The notes beneath the pieces were generated by a model that did no database searches, was not told the origin of the DNA, and saw only the letters and a list, made by a program, of their open reading frames with translations. The position numbers and the translations under genes were made by a program. A stretch of DNA of 64,000 nt from Pseudomonas asplenii (GTDB taxonomy: Bacteria; Pseudomonadota; Gammaproteobacteria; Pseudomonadales; Pseudomonadaceae), in the NCBI RefSeq assembly GCF_001293465.1, contig NZ_JSYZ01000026.1, positions 93,502 through 157,501 on the forward strand. The letters are read 5' to 3'. Every line of letters begins with the position of its first letter. Within the stretch, counting starts at the first letter, position 1. Of the stretch, positions 25,575-33,717 are shown in pieces.

Positions 25575-27128
25575 ATGTCATCTTCCGCACCGAACGCTGT
25601 CCTGTCGGTCAGCGGTATCGGCAAGACCTATGCGCAACCTGTCCTGAGCAACATCGACCTGACGCTGTTGCGTGGCGAGGTGTTGGCGCTGACCGGTGAA
25701 AACGGCGCGGGCAAAAGCACGCTGTCGAAGATCATCGGCGGGCTGGTCACGCCGACCACCGGCCAGATGCACTTCAAGGGTCAGCCCTATGCCCCCGGCA
25801 GCCGGACCCAGGCTGAAGAGCAGGGCATCCGCATGGTCATGCAGGAACTCAATCTGTTGCCGACCCTGTCGGTGGCGGAAAACCTGTTTCTCGACAACCT
25901 GCCCAGCCACGGTGGCTGGATCAGCCGCAAGCAACTGCGCCAGGCCGCCATCGAGGCCATGGCCCAGGTCGGCCTGGAGGCGATCGACCCCGACACCCTG
26001 GTCGGTGAGCTGGGGATCGGCCACCAGCAGATGGTGGAAATCGCCCGCAACCTGATCGGCGATTGCCATGTGCTGATTCTCGACGAGCCGACCGCGATGC
26101 TCACCGCCCGCGAGGTCGAAATGCTCTTCGAGCAGATCACCCGCCTGCAGGCCCGAGGCGTGGCGATCATCTACATTTCCCACCGGCTGGAAGAGCTGGC
26201 GCGGGTGGCTCAGCGCATTGCGGTACTGCGCGATGGCAACCTGGTCTGTGTCGAGCCGATGGCCAACTACAACAGCGAACAACTGGTCAACCTGATGGTC
26301 GGCCGCGAGCTGGGTGAACACATCGACCTGGGCGAGCGCAAGATCGGCGCACCGGCCCTGACGGTCAAGGGCCTGAGCCGGGCGGACAAGGTGTTCGACG
26401 TGTCCTTCGAGGTGCGCGCCGGCGAGATTTTCGGCATCTCCGGCCTGATCGGTGCCGGGCGCACCGAGCTGCTGCGGCTGATCTACGGTGCCGATGTCGC
26501 CGACAGCGGCACCGTGGCCCTCGGCACGCCGGCCCAGGTCGTCGATATCCGTTCGCCGGTCGATGCGGTGCGCCATGGCATCGCCCTGATCACCGAGGAC
26601 CGCAAGGGCGAAGGCCTGCTGCTGACCCAGTCGATCAGCGCCAACATCGCCCTGGGCAACATGCCGGCAATTTCCAGTGGCGGGGTGGTCAACGGTCGCG
26701 ACGAAACCGCGTTGGCGCAGCGGCAGATCGGGGCCATGCGCATCCGCAGTTCCAGCCCGGACCAACTGGTCTCCGAGCTGTCCGGCGGCAACCAGCAGAA
26801 GGTGGTGATCGGCCGCTGGCTGGAGCGCGACTGCTCGGTGCTGCTGTTCGACGAGCCGACCCGAGGGATCGACGTCGGTGCCAAATTCGATATCTACGCG
26901 TTGCTCGGCGAACTGACCCGCCAGGGCAAGGCGCTGGTGGTGGTCTCCAGCGACCTGCGCGAGCTGATGCTGATCTGTGACCGCATCGGCGTGCTCTCGG
27001 CCGGGCGCCTGATCCAGACCTTCGAGCGCGACAGCTGGACCCAGGACGACTTGCTTGCCGCCGCGTTTGCCGGCTACCAGAAACGTGATGCGCTGCTCAA
27101 CGACGCGGCGCCTAGGGATACCCTATGA
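25575..27128 (+). CDS. rbsA: Ribose ABC transporter ATPase (tandem)
   Basis: 517-residue sugar-type ATPase with two nucleotide-binding domains. Domain 1: Walker A GENGAGKSTLSK, Walker B VLILDEPTAML. Domain 2: degenerate Walker A GLIGAGRTELL, signature LSGGNQQKVVIGRWL, Walker B VLLFDEPTRGIDVG. Works in the cytoplasm with RbsC and overlaps its start by 4 bp (ATGA). Confidence 0.94.
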   Translation: MSSSAPNAVLSVSGIGKTYAQPVLSNIDLTLLRGEVLALTGENGAGKSTLSKIIGGLVTPTTGQMHFKGQPYAPGSRTQAEEQGIRMVMQELNLLPTLSVAENLFLDNLPSHGGWISRKQLRQAAIEAMAQVGLEAIDPDTLVGELGIGHQQMVEIARNLIGDCHVLILDEPTAMLTAREVEMLFEQITRLQARGVAIIYISHRLEELARVAQRIAVLRDGNLVCVEPMANYNSEQLVNLMVGRELGEHIDLGERKIGAPALTVKGLSRADKVFDVSFEVRAGEIFGISGLIGAGRTELLRLIYGADVADSGTVALGTPAQVVDIRSPVDAVRHGIALITEDRKGEGLLLTQSISANIALGNMPAISSGGVVNGRDETALAQRQIGAMRIRSSSPDQLVSELSGGNQQKVVIGRWLERDCSVLLFDEPTRGIDVGAKFDIYALLGELTRQGKALVVVSSDLRELMLICDRIGVLSAGRLIQTFERDSWTQDDLLAAAFAGYQKRDALLNDAAPRDTL

Positions 27129-28102
27129 AAACTACTCCTTCGACCGCCAAGGCCGGTCGCAACTTTTATGGCCTCGGCACCTACCTGGGCCTGGCCGGCG
27201 CCTTGCTGGGGATGATCATCCTGTTCTCCAGCCTGAGCAGCCACTTCCTGTCCTACGACACCTTCAGCACCCTGGCCAACCAGATTCCCGACCTGATGGT
27301 GCTGGCGGTCGGCATGACCTTCGTGCTGATCATCGGCGGTATCGACCTGTCGGTCGGCTCGGTGCTGGCGCTGGCGGCCTCTGCGGTCAGCGTCGCGGTG
27401 CTCGGCTGGGGCTGGAGCGTGCTGCCGGCGGCGGTGCTGGGCATGGGCTGCGCCGCGCTGGCGGGGACCATTACCGGTTCGATCACCGTGGCCTGGCGGA
27501 TTCCGTCGTTCATCGTCTCCCTCGGCGTGCTGGAAATGGCCCGTGGCCTGGCCTACCAGATGACCGGCTCGCGCACCGCCTACATCGGTGATGCCTTCGC
27601 CTGGCTGTCGAACCCGATCGCCTTCGGTATTTCGCCGTCGTTCATCATCGCGCTGCTGGTGATCATTGCCGCGCAACTGGTGCTGACCCGTACCGTGTTC
27701 GGCCGCTACCTGATCGGCATCGGCACCAACGAGGAAGCCGTGCGCCTGGCGGGGATCAACCCCAAGCCGTACAAGATCCTGGTGTTCAGCCTGATGGGCC
27801 TGCTGGCCGGTATCGCGGCGCTGTTCCAGATCTCGCGCCTGGAAGCGGCCGACCCGAACGCCGGTTCCGGCCTGGAGCTGCAGGTGATCGCCGCGGTGGT
27901 GATCGGTGGCACCAGCCTGATGGGCGGGCGTGGTTCGGTGATCAGCACCTTTTTCGGCGTGCTGATCATTTCCGTACTGGCCGCGGGCCTTGCGCAGATC
28001 GGTGCGACCGAGCCGACCAAGCGGATCATCACCGGTGCGGTGATCGTCATTGCCGTGGTGCTCGATACCTATCGCAGCCAACGCGCCCGTCGGCGGGCCT
28101 GA
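27125..28102 (+). CDS. rbsC: Ribose ABC transporter permease
   Basis: 325-residue inner-membrane permease with 8-10 hydrophobic segments and the BPD_transp_2 hallmarks LIIGGIDLSVGSVLALA and VIGGTSLMGGRGSVISTFFG. Translationally coupled to rbsA by the ATGA overlap and followed after 3 bp by rbsR. Confidence 0.94.
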   Translation: MKTTPSTAKAGRNFYGLGTYLGLAGALLGMIILFSSLSSHFLSYDTFSTLANQIPDLMVLAVGMTFVLIIGGIDLSVGSVLALAASAVSVAVLGWGWSVLPAAVLGMGCAALAGTITGSITVAWRIPSFIVSLGVLEMARGLAYQMTGSRTAYIGDAFAWLSNPIAFGISPSFIIALLVIIAAQLVLTRTVFGRYLIGIGTNEEAVRLAGINPKPYKILVFSLMGLLAGIAALFQISRLEAADPNAGSGLELQVIAAVVIGGTSLMGGRGSVISTFFGVLIISVLAAGLAQIGATEPTKRIITGAVIVIAVVLDTYRSQRARRRA

Positions 28103-28105
28103 GTC

Positions 28106-29116
28106 ATGGCGACCATCAAGGACGTGGCCGCGCTGGCCGGGATTTCCTACACCACGGTGTCCCATGTGGTGAACAAGACCCGACCGGTCAGCGAACGGGT
28201 GCGGCTCAAGGTCGAGGCGGCCATCGCCGAGCTCGACTACGTGCCCAGTGCCGTGGCGCGCTCGCTCAAGGCCAAGTCCACCGCGACTATCGGCCTGCTG
28301 GTGCCCAACAGCCTGAACCCGTATTTCGCCGAGCTGGCGCGGGGGATCGAGGATTACTGCGAACGCAATAACTATTGTGTGATCCTCTGCAATTCCGACG
28401 ATGATCCGGACAAGCAGCGCAACTACCTGCGGGTGTTGCTGGAGAAGCGCGTCGACGGGCTGATCGTCGCCTCCACCGGCGGTGATGACAGCTTTGCCGC
28501 CGGCCTGTCGGCGGTGCGTACGCCGATGGTGATGGTCGACCGCGATATCGACGGAGTCGACACGGACCTGGTGCGCATCGACCACGAGGAGGGCGCCTAC
28601 CTGGCAACCCGCCACCTGCTGGAGCTGGGGCATCGGGCCATCGCTTTCATCGGCGGACCGAAGGACACCAGCGTCGCGCAACTGCGCCTGGCCGGTTATC
28701 GCCGGGCGCTGCAGCAGGCCAAGGTCAAGGTGCCGGCCAAGTGGGTGCTGGCCAGCGACTTCACCAGCACCGGGGGTTACCTGGCGGCGGCAAGACTGCT
28801 GGACGGCGAGCGGCCCAGCGCGATTTTCGCCGGCAACGACATGCTCGGCATCGGCGCGCTGCGGGCTGCGGCGGAGCGCGGTATCCGCGTGCCGGGCGAG
28901 TTGTCGGTCATCGGCTTCGACGATATCCGCATGAGTCGTTATGTCTACCCGGCGCTGACCACGGTCGGCCAGTCGATCCTGGAGCTGGGTGAGACAGCCG
29001 CCGAGTTGCTGCTGCGGCGCATCGCGACGCCGGGCCTGGCGCTCGACCAGCGTATCGTGATCCCCAGCATCGTCATGCGCGAATCGACGGCGCAGGTTTC
29101 GGATGGTTTCGCCTGA
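28106..29116 (+). CDS. rbsR: Ribose operon repressor, LacI family
   Basis: 336-residue LacI-type repressor. N-terminal helix-turn-helix MATIKDVAALAGISYTTVSH and hinge AVARSLKAKSTATIGLL, then a periplasmic-binding-protein-like effector domain. Lies inside the operon it should control, giving feedback through the palindrome at 24457-24470. Ligand probably ribose, as in other RbsR proteins. Confidence 0.9.
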   Translation: MATIKDVAALAGISYTTVSHVVNKTRPVSERVRLKVEAAIAELDYVPSAVARSLKAKSTATIGLLVPNSLNPYFAELARGIEDYCERNNYCVILCNSDDDPDKQRNYLRVLLEKRVDGLIVASTGGDDSFAAGLSAVRTPMVMVDRDIDGVDTDLVRIDHEEGAYLATRHLLELGHRAIAFIGGPKDTSVAQLRLAGYRRALQQAKVKVPAKWVLASDFTSTGGYLAAARLLDGERPSAIFAGNDMLGIGALRAAAERGIRVPGELSVIGFDDIRMSRYVYPALTTVGQSILELGETAAELLLRRIATPGLALDQRIVIPSIVMRESTAQVSDGFA

Positions 29117-29171
29117 AACGTCGGCCCAGCAGTGCTGGCGCCGGCCGAACTGAATTCAAGAGTACAGATGC

Positions 29172-30092
29172 ATGCAAGCAAAAGTAGTGGTCATCGGCAG
29201 TCTCAACATGGACCTGGTTACCCGCGCCGAACGCCTGCCCCGCGCGGGTGAGACCCTGATCGGCCAGTCGTTCGGCACCGTGCCCGGCGGCAAGGGCGCC
29301 AACCAGGCGGTGGCGGCGGCGCGCCTGGGCGCGCAGGTGTCGATGGTCGGCTGTGTCGGCGACGACGCCTATGGGCAGCAATTGCGTGATGCGTTGCTGG
29401 CCGAGGGCATCGATTGCCAGGCGGTCACCGCGGTGGAGGGTGTTTCCAGCGGCGTGGCGCTGATCGTGGTCGACGACAGCAGCCAGAACGCGATCGTCAT
29501 CGTCGCCGGCGGCAACGGCCGGGTGAGCCGCGAAGGGGTCAAGGCTTTCGACGCGGTACTGCAGGCGGCCGATGTGATCATCTGCCAGCTCGAAATACCG
29601 CTGGACACCGTCGGCTATGCGCTCAAGCGCGGCCGCGAACTGGGCAAGACCGTCATCCTCAACCCGGCACCGGCCAGCGCGCCGTTGCCGGCCGACTGGT
29701 ACGCGTCGATCGACTACCTGATCCCCAACGAAAGCGAAGCCTCGGCCCTGAGCGGCCTGCCGGTGGATTCGCAAGCCTCGGCCGAGGCGGCTGCCGCCAG
29801 GCTGATGGCGGCCGGGGCAGGGAAGGTGATCATCACCCTCGGCGCCCAGGGTTCGCTGTTCGCCGATGGCCAGGGTTTCACCCATTTCCCGGCGCCCAAG
29901 GTCCAGGCGCTGGACACCACGGCCGCCGGCGACACCTTCGTCGGTGGCTTTGCCGCGGCGCTGGCCTGCGGCAAGAGCGAGGCCGAGGCGATCCGCTTTG
30001 GTCAGGTCGCGGCGGCGTTGTCGGTCACCCGCGCCGGTGCGCAGCCATCCATTCCGCAATTGTCTGAAGTGCAGGGGTTCGAACTGTCATGA
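29172..30092 (+). CDS. rbsK: Ribokinase
   Basis: 306-residue PfkB-family kinase phosphorylating ribose to ribose 5-phosphate. PfkB signature 1 region is GGKGANQAVAAARLG, preceded by the NMDLVTRAERLPRAGETL substrate-lid segment. Signature 2 with the catalytic Asp is DTTAAGDTFVGGFAAAL. Overlaps rbsD by 4 bp. Confidence 0.94.
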   Translation: MQAKVVVIGSLNMDLVTRAERLPRAGETLIGQSFGTVPGGKGANQAVAAARLGAQVSMVGCVGDDAYGQQLRDALLAEGIDCQAVTAVEGVSSGVALIVVDDSSQNAIVIVAGGNGRVSREGVKAFDAVLQAADVIICQLEIPLDTVGYALKRGRELGKTVILNPAPASAPLPADWYASIDYLIPNESEASALSGLPVDSQASAEAAAARLMAAGAGKVIITLGAQGSLFADGQGFTHFPAPKVQALDTTAAGDTFVGGFAAALACGKSEAEAIRFGQVAAALSVTRAGAQPSIPQLSEVQGFELS

Positions 30093-30493
30093 AAAAAGCA
30101 CCGTTGCTCAACATTGCCCTGTCACGCTTGATCGCCTCGCTGGGCCATGGCGAGATGCTGGTGATCGGCGATGCCGGTCTGCCGGTACCGCCGGGCGTCG
30201 AGCTGATCGACCTGGCCCTGACCCCGGGTATCCCCGATTTCGTCAGCACCCTGCGCGTGGTGCTCAGCGAAATGCAGGTGGAAAGCCATGCATTGGCCGA
30301 AGAAATCCTGCTCAAGCGCCCACCGGCGCTGGATACCTTGGAGGCGCTGACGGTCCAGGGTGACCTGGGGCTGCGGCGCCTGCTCAGCCACGAGCAATTC
30401 AAGGCACTCAGCCGCCAGGCCAAGGCCGTGGTGCGTACCGGTGAGTGCCAGCCCTACAGCAACGTCATCCTGGTTGCCGGTGTGACGTTCTGA
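30089..30493 (+). CDS. rbsD: D-ribose pyranase
   Basis: 134-residue RbsD/FucU family enzyme that interconverts the pyran and furan forms of ribose ahead of ribokinase. Visible: LNIALSRLIASLGHGEMLVIGDAG with the catalytic His, and the C-terminal VVRTGECQPYSNVILVAGV. ATG overlaps the rbsK stop. Confidence 0.94.
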   Translation: MKKAPLLNIALSRLIASLGHGEMLVIGDAGLPVPPGVELIDLALTPGIPDFVSTLRVVLSEMQVESHALAEEILLKRPPALDTLEALTVQGDLGLRRLLSHEQFKALSRQAKAVVRTGECQPYSNVILVAGVTF

Positions 30494-30521
30494 TTTTCCA
30501 ATCGCGCACAAGGAGTGCACC

Positions 30522-31550
30522 ATGCAACGCTATGCTCAGAATTTGTCACGCTGGTTCAGGAGTCTGCTGATCGTGTCCCTGCTCACTGCCACCGGCGCCC
30601 AGGCGGCGGAAAAGATCGACCTGATCATCGACACCGACCCGGGGGCCGACGATGTGGTGGCCCTGTTGTTCGCCCTGGCCTCGCCGGAGGAGTTGAACAT
30701 CCGCGCGCTGACCACCGTCGCCGGCAACGTGCGCCTGGACAAGACCTCGCGCAACGCCCGCCTGGCCCGCGAGTGGGCCGCACGCGAAGAGGTGCCGGTG
30801 TACGCCGGCGCGCCGCAGCCGCTGCTGCGCACGCCGATCTACGCCGAGAACATCCACGGCAAGGAGGGCATCTCCGGGGTGACCGTACATGAACCCAAGG
30901 CGCCTCTGGCCCAGGGCAATGCGGTCAACTACCTGATCGACACCCTGCGCGCGGCCAAGCCCCACAGCATCACCATCGCCATGCTCGGGCCGCAGACCAA
31001 CCTGGCCCTGGCGCTGATCCAGGATCCGGAAATCACCCAGGGCATCAAGGAAGTGGTGGTCATGGGCGGTGCGCACTTCAACGGCGGCAATATCACGCCG
31101 GTGGCCGAGTTCAACCTGTTCGCCGACCCGCAGGCGGCCGAGGTGGTGCTCAAGAGCGGCGTCAAGCTGACCTACCTGCCGCTGGACGTGACCCACAAGA
31201 TCCTCACCAGCGACGAGCGCCTGAAGAAGATCGCCGCGCTGAACAACAACGCGAGCAAGGTGGTCGGCGATATCCTCAACGACTACGTCAAGGGCGACAT
31301 GGAGCACTACGGCATTCCCGGTGGCCCGGTGCACGACGCCACGGTCATCGCCTACCTGCTCAAGCCTTCGCTGTTCAGCGGGCGTGAGGTCAACATGGTG
31401 GTCGACAGCCGCGAAGGCCCGACCTTCGGCCAGACCATCGTCGACTGGTACGACGGCCTGAAGCAGAACAAGAACGTGTTCTGGGTCGAGAACGGCGACG
31501 CGCAGGGCTTCTTCGACCTGCTGACGGCGCGCCTGGGTCGTCTCAAGTAA
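30522..31550 (+). CDS. Exported nucleoside hydrolase
   Basis: 342-residue IunH-family hydrolase that splits ribonucleosides into base and ribose. The Ca-binding signature DTDPGADDVVAL is intact, with AENIHGKEGI, MGGAHFNGGNITPVAEFN and the C-terminal VHDATVIAYL. Unlike cytosolic IunH it begins with a signal peptide (SLLIVSLLTATGAQA before AEKIDLII), so it should act in the periplasm and release ribose for RbsB. AAGGAG precedes the ATG; 28 bp after rbsD, probably same operon. Confidence 0.9.
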   Translation: MQRYAQNLSRWFRSLLIVSLLTATGAQAAEKIDLIIDTDPGADDVVALLFALASPEELNIRALTTVAGNVRLDKTSRNARLAREWAAREEVPVYAGAPQPLLRTPIYAENIHGKEGISGVTVHEPKAPLAQGNAVNYLIDTLRAAKPHSITIAMLGPQTNLALALIQDPEITQGIKEVVVMGGAHFNGGNITPVAEFNLFADPQAAEVVLKSGVKLTYLPLDVTHKILTSDERLKKIAALNNNASKVVGDILNDYVKGDMEHYGIPGGPVHDATVIAYLLKPSLFSGREVNMVVDSREGPTFGQTIVDWYDGLKQNKNVFWVENGDAQGFFDLLTARLGRLK

Positions 31551-31559
31551 ACCGTGTGG

Positions 31560-31581
31560 CCCGCAGGCGCTCGCCTGCGGG
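31560..31581 (+). terminator. Hairpin after the rbs operon
   Basis: Perfect inverted repeat CCCGCAGGCG-CT-CGCCTGCGGG directly after the nucleoside hydrolase stop. The U-tract is weak, so termination efficiency is uncertain. Confidence 0.5.
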
Positions 31582-31644
31582 TTGGCTGGGCACAAGGCCC
31601 GGCAACGTGCCAAACTGCGGTTTTGCCTTTTCGGGAAAACCGCC

Positions 31645-31950
31645 GTGCAGATCGACCTGAACAACCCCGACAACCTCACTCTCGAAGCCGTGCGCCAGTT
31701 GCTCGCATCGGCCAGTGATGACGTGCACACCCAGTTGCGGGTGACCCGTTCGGGCATCGCCTACCTGTCCAGCGGCGTGGTCGGCGGGCGCGATATCGAG
31801 GGGCTGCTGTTTCGCCTGGAGACCTGGGCGGCCGGTTCCGGCTATGTCGGCAACGTGGCGGCGGCCGATGAGGTGTGGGTGCAGCAGGTGTTCAACGCGT
31901 TGAAGGACAACTGGCCCAATCCGCCCTTCGACTACATCGACATCTACTGA
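31645..31950 (+). CDS. Conserved hypothetical protein, 101 residues
   Basis: Small soluble protein starting at GTG 31645 (GGGAAAA upstream), MQIDLNNPDNLTLEAVRQLL, ending DNWPNPPFDYIDIY. The fold is probably alpha/beta; no catalytic or DNA-binding motif is visible. Codon use is native Pseudomonas. It lies between the rbs terminator hairpin and an unrelated lipoprotein gene. Function unknown. Confidence 0.7.
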   Translation: MQIDLNNPDNLTLEAVRQLLASASDDVHTQLRVTRSGIAYLSSGVVGGRDIEGLLFRLETWAAGSGYVGNVAAADEVWVQQVFNALKDNWPNPPFDYIDIY

Positions 31951-32120
31951 AATATACAAGCCGTTCATATTCAGTCACGATTGATTGCGCCAGCGGGCTG
32001 TTGGCTCAGGCAGACTTGTCCGGTATTGCTGTCAGAATCGGTTCGTCCGCCTGGCAATATGCAACCAATTGCCTGAACGGCGGTCGCACGCACTCTACCT
32101 ATTTTTCACAAGGAGGCTTC

Positions 32121-32444
32121 ATGCCTTGGAAGCTTGCATCTTTGGGGGCGATTTTCGCCATGTCGGTCTTGGCCGGTTGCTCGACGAACACCGGCTCCGC
32201 GCCGGCCAGTAGCAGCGAGCCCGTGACTCGGAACGACAGCGGTCGCTGCGAGGCCAAAGGCGCCGAGTTCGCGATCGGCAAGCAGGCCTCTGCCCAATTG
32301 CTGGAGCAGGCACGCAGCCGCAGTGGCGCGCAGACCGCGCGGGTGGTGGGGCCGGATGACATGATTACCCTGGAGTACCGCTCCGATCGCCTGAACCTCA
32401 ATGCCGACCGTACCGGCAAGATCGATCGGGTCAACTGCGGCTGA
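32121..32444 (+). CDS. Proteinase inhibitor I78-family lipoprotein
   Basis: 107-residue predicted lipoprotein with lipobox LAGC and AAGGAGG ahead of the ATG. After the linker the I78 inhibitor pattern is recognisable: CEAKGAEFAIGKQAS, SGAQTARVVGPDDMITLEYR, DRLNLNADRTGKIDRVNCG, with the two conserved cysteines. Such proteins inhibit serine proteases in the envelope. Sits just upstream of the cold-shock gene terminator, convergent with it. Confidence 0.8.
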   Translation: MPWKLASLGAIFAMSVLAGCSTNTGSAPASSSEPVTRNDSGRCEAKGAEFAIGKQASAQLLEQARSRSGAQTARVVGPDDMITLEYRSDRLNLNADRTGKIDRVNCG

Positions 32445-32483
32445 TCGCGGCGTTGTCTGTCGCACGCCTTTTCGGGCACCCAT

Positions 32484-32515
32484 AAAAAACCCCGTCACAT
32501 GGACGGGGTTTTTTT
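32484..32515. terminator. Bidirectional rho-independent terminator
   Basis: Stem CCCCGTC / GACGGGG (32490-32496 and 32502-32508) with loop ACATG, flanked by A-run at 32484 and T-run to 32515. It can end both the I78 lipoprotein message and the convergent cold-shock message. Confidence 0.9.
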
Positions 32516-32528
32516 CAGGCCGGGGAGA

Positions 32529-32741
32529 TTACTCCGCGCGAACCTGGGCAGCTTGCATGCCCTTTTGGCCTTTCTCAGCCACGAAGGAAACGGTCTGGCC
32601 TTCTTTCAGGCTTTTGAAACCGTCAGCTTCGATAGCTTTGAAGTGTACGAACAGGTCGTCACCGCCACCTTGAGGAGTGATGAAGCCGAAGCCTTTTTCA
32701 TCGTTGAACCATTTTACGGTGCCGGTTTGGCGATTAGACAT
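32529..32741 (-). CDS. Cold-shock domain protein
   Basis: 70-residue single cold-shock domain (CspA family) RNA chaperone. RNP1 KGFGFITP and RNP2 LFVHFKAI are intact; start MSNRQTGTVKWFNDEKGFG is Pseudomonas CapB/CspA-like. GGAG precedes the ATG by 8 nt. The A/T-rich 200 bp upstream could be a long structured 5' leader, as in other cold-shock genes, but no cold-box sequence is claimed. Confidence 0.95.
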   Translation of the reverse strand: MSNRQTGTVKWFNDEKGFGFITPQGGGDDLFVHFKAIEADGFKSLKEGQTVSFVAEKGQKGMQAAQVRAE

Positions 32742-33024
32742 GGTGTATCTCCAAGAAACATATATTTTCAGTAGTGCTGTGCTGCTCAGGCCAACTGGGC
32801 ACACGGAGCTATCATAGTCGAAATGTTCGGCTTGGGAGCCCCCCGCGGCTGCGGATTGCCAATCAGTCGCGCTTTCTTTACCGCCTCGATCGGCTGAAAG
32901 CCCCGGTTTCAAAGGCTTTCAGCGAAAAACGAGGCTGACAAAAAAAGCCGTAAAAACTGCATAAAATGTGTGAAAAAACTGCTTTTTCGCTCTGAAGCAG
33001 GCCAAGGGTTGCCGATTCAGCGGC

Positions 33025-33333
33025 TTATTTGCTCACGCGGCAGGCGGCAACGACATTCAGCGCCTTGGTTTGCAGTTCCTTGCTGGGGCCCTTGTTGGGG
33101 TCTTTCGGGTGCATCAGTTCGGAGAGCTCGGCCGTGGTGAACTTGTCGTTGAGCTGGTCGGCGCTGCAGGCGCAGTGCTGCTGGGCGGTCTTGAGGTCGA
33201 CGCTGCGGTTGGCGGCGGCGGTGCAGTCCTTTATGTAGGCGTCGCGTTGGCCGGCCGGCCAGGCAGCCTGTGCGCTCAGCGGCAGCAGCAGGGCGATGGG
33301 TGCGGCGAGGGCGAAAAGGTGAGTCAGGCGCAT
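33025..33333 (-). CDS. Small exported protein with Cys pair
   Basis: 102-residue protein starting at ATG 33333 (AAGGAG 9 nt upstream), with a signal peptide (HLFALAAPIALLLPLSAQA) and a helical mature part containing CTAAANRSVDLKTAQQHCAC and a C-terminal CRVSK. The cysteines suggest one or two disulfides in the periplasm. Function unknown; a longer reading from 33573 has no ribosome site. Confidence 0.75.
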   Translation of the reverse strand: MRLTHLFALAAPIALLLPLSAQAAWPAGQRDAYIKDCTAAANRSVDLKTAQQHCACSADQLNDKFTTAELSELMHPKDPNKGPSKELQTKALNVVAACRVSK

Positions 33334-33717
33334 GTTGGAATACTCCTTTGGATAGAGCGCGAACTGAGCGTCGCTTGCAGGGTGTTTGAGGGCCGCAGGG
33401 CCGCTCAAGTTCACCGGTGGCAGATGAAACCTGCTGAACTGTAGCAGTTTGTGCTTGTGGCGAGGCGATGACCGTTCATCTGTGCTAGCATCCCCGCCCT
33501 GGCTGTATTCGGCGTCGTAGCGGGGTTCCTCCTGCGACGCCACGCCATCAACCCTTTTTTGAACTCCAGTCACTCTGGTTCGTTTCCGGTTGGCCTTGCG
33601 GCTCCTGCCACTGTGCGGCAGGCGTTCTTCACTGAGCGGCTGGACGGATCGCGTACTGGCTGCTCATCCCAACCCACGTGACCTTTGGTAGGGGTCACCA
33701 CTAGGAGAGGAGGCGCC
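33334..33717. promoter_or_regulatory. Leader/promoter region of the thrS-infC operon
   Basis: 384 bp without a gene. Contains the stem CCTGCC-ACTGTGC-GGCAGG near 33605-33623 and GAGAGGAGG just before thrS. ThrS messages often carry structured leaders; whether this one mimics tRNA-Thr cannot be judged by eye. Confidence 0.4.
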
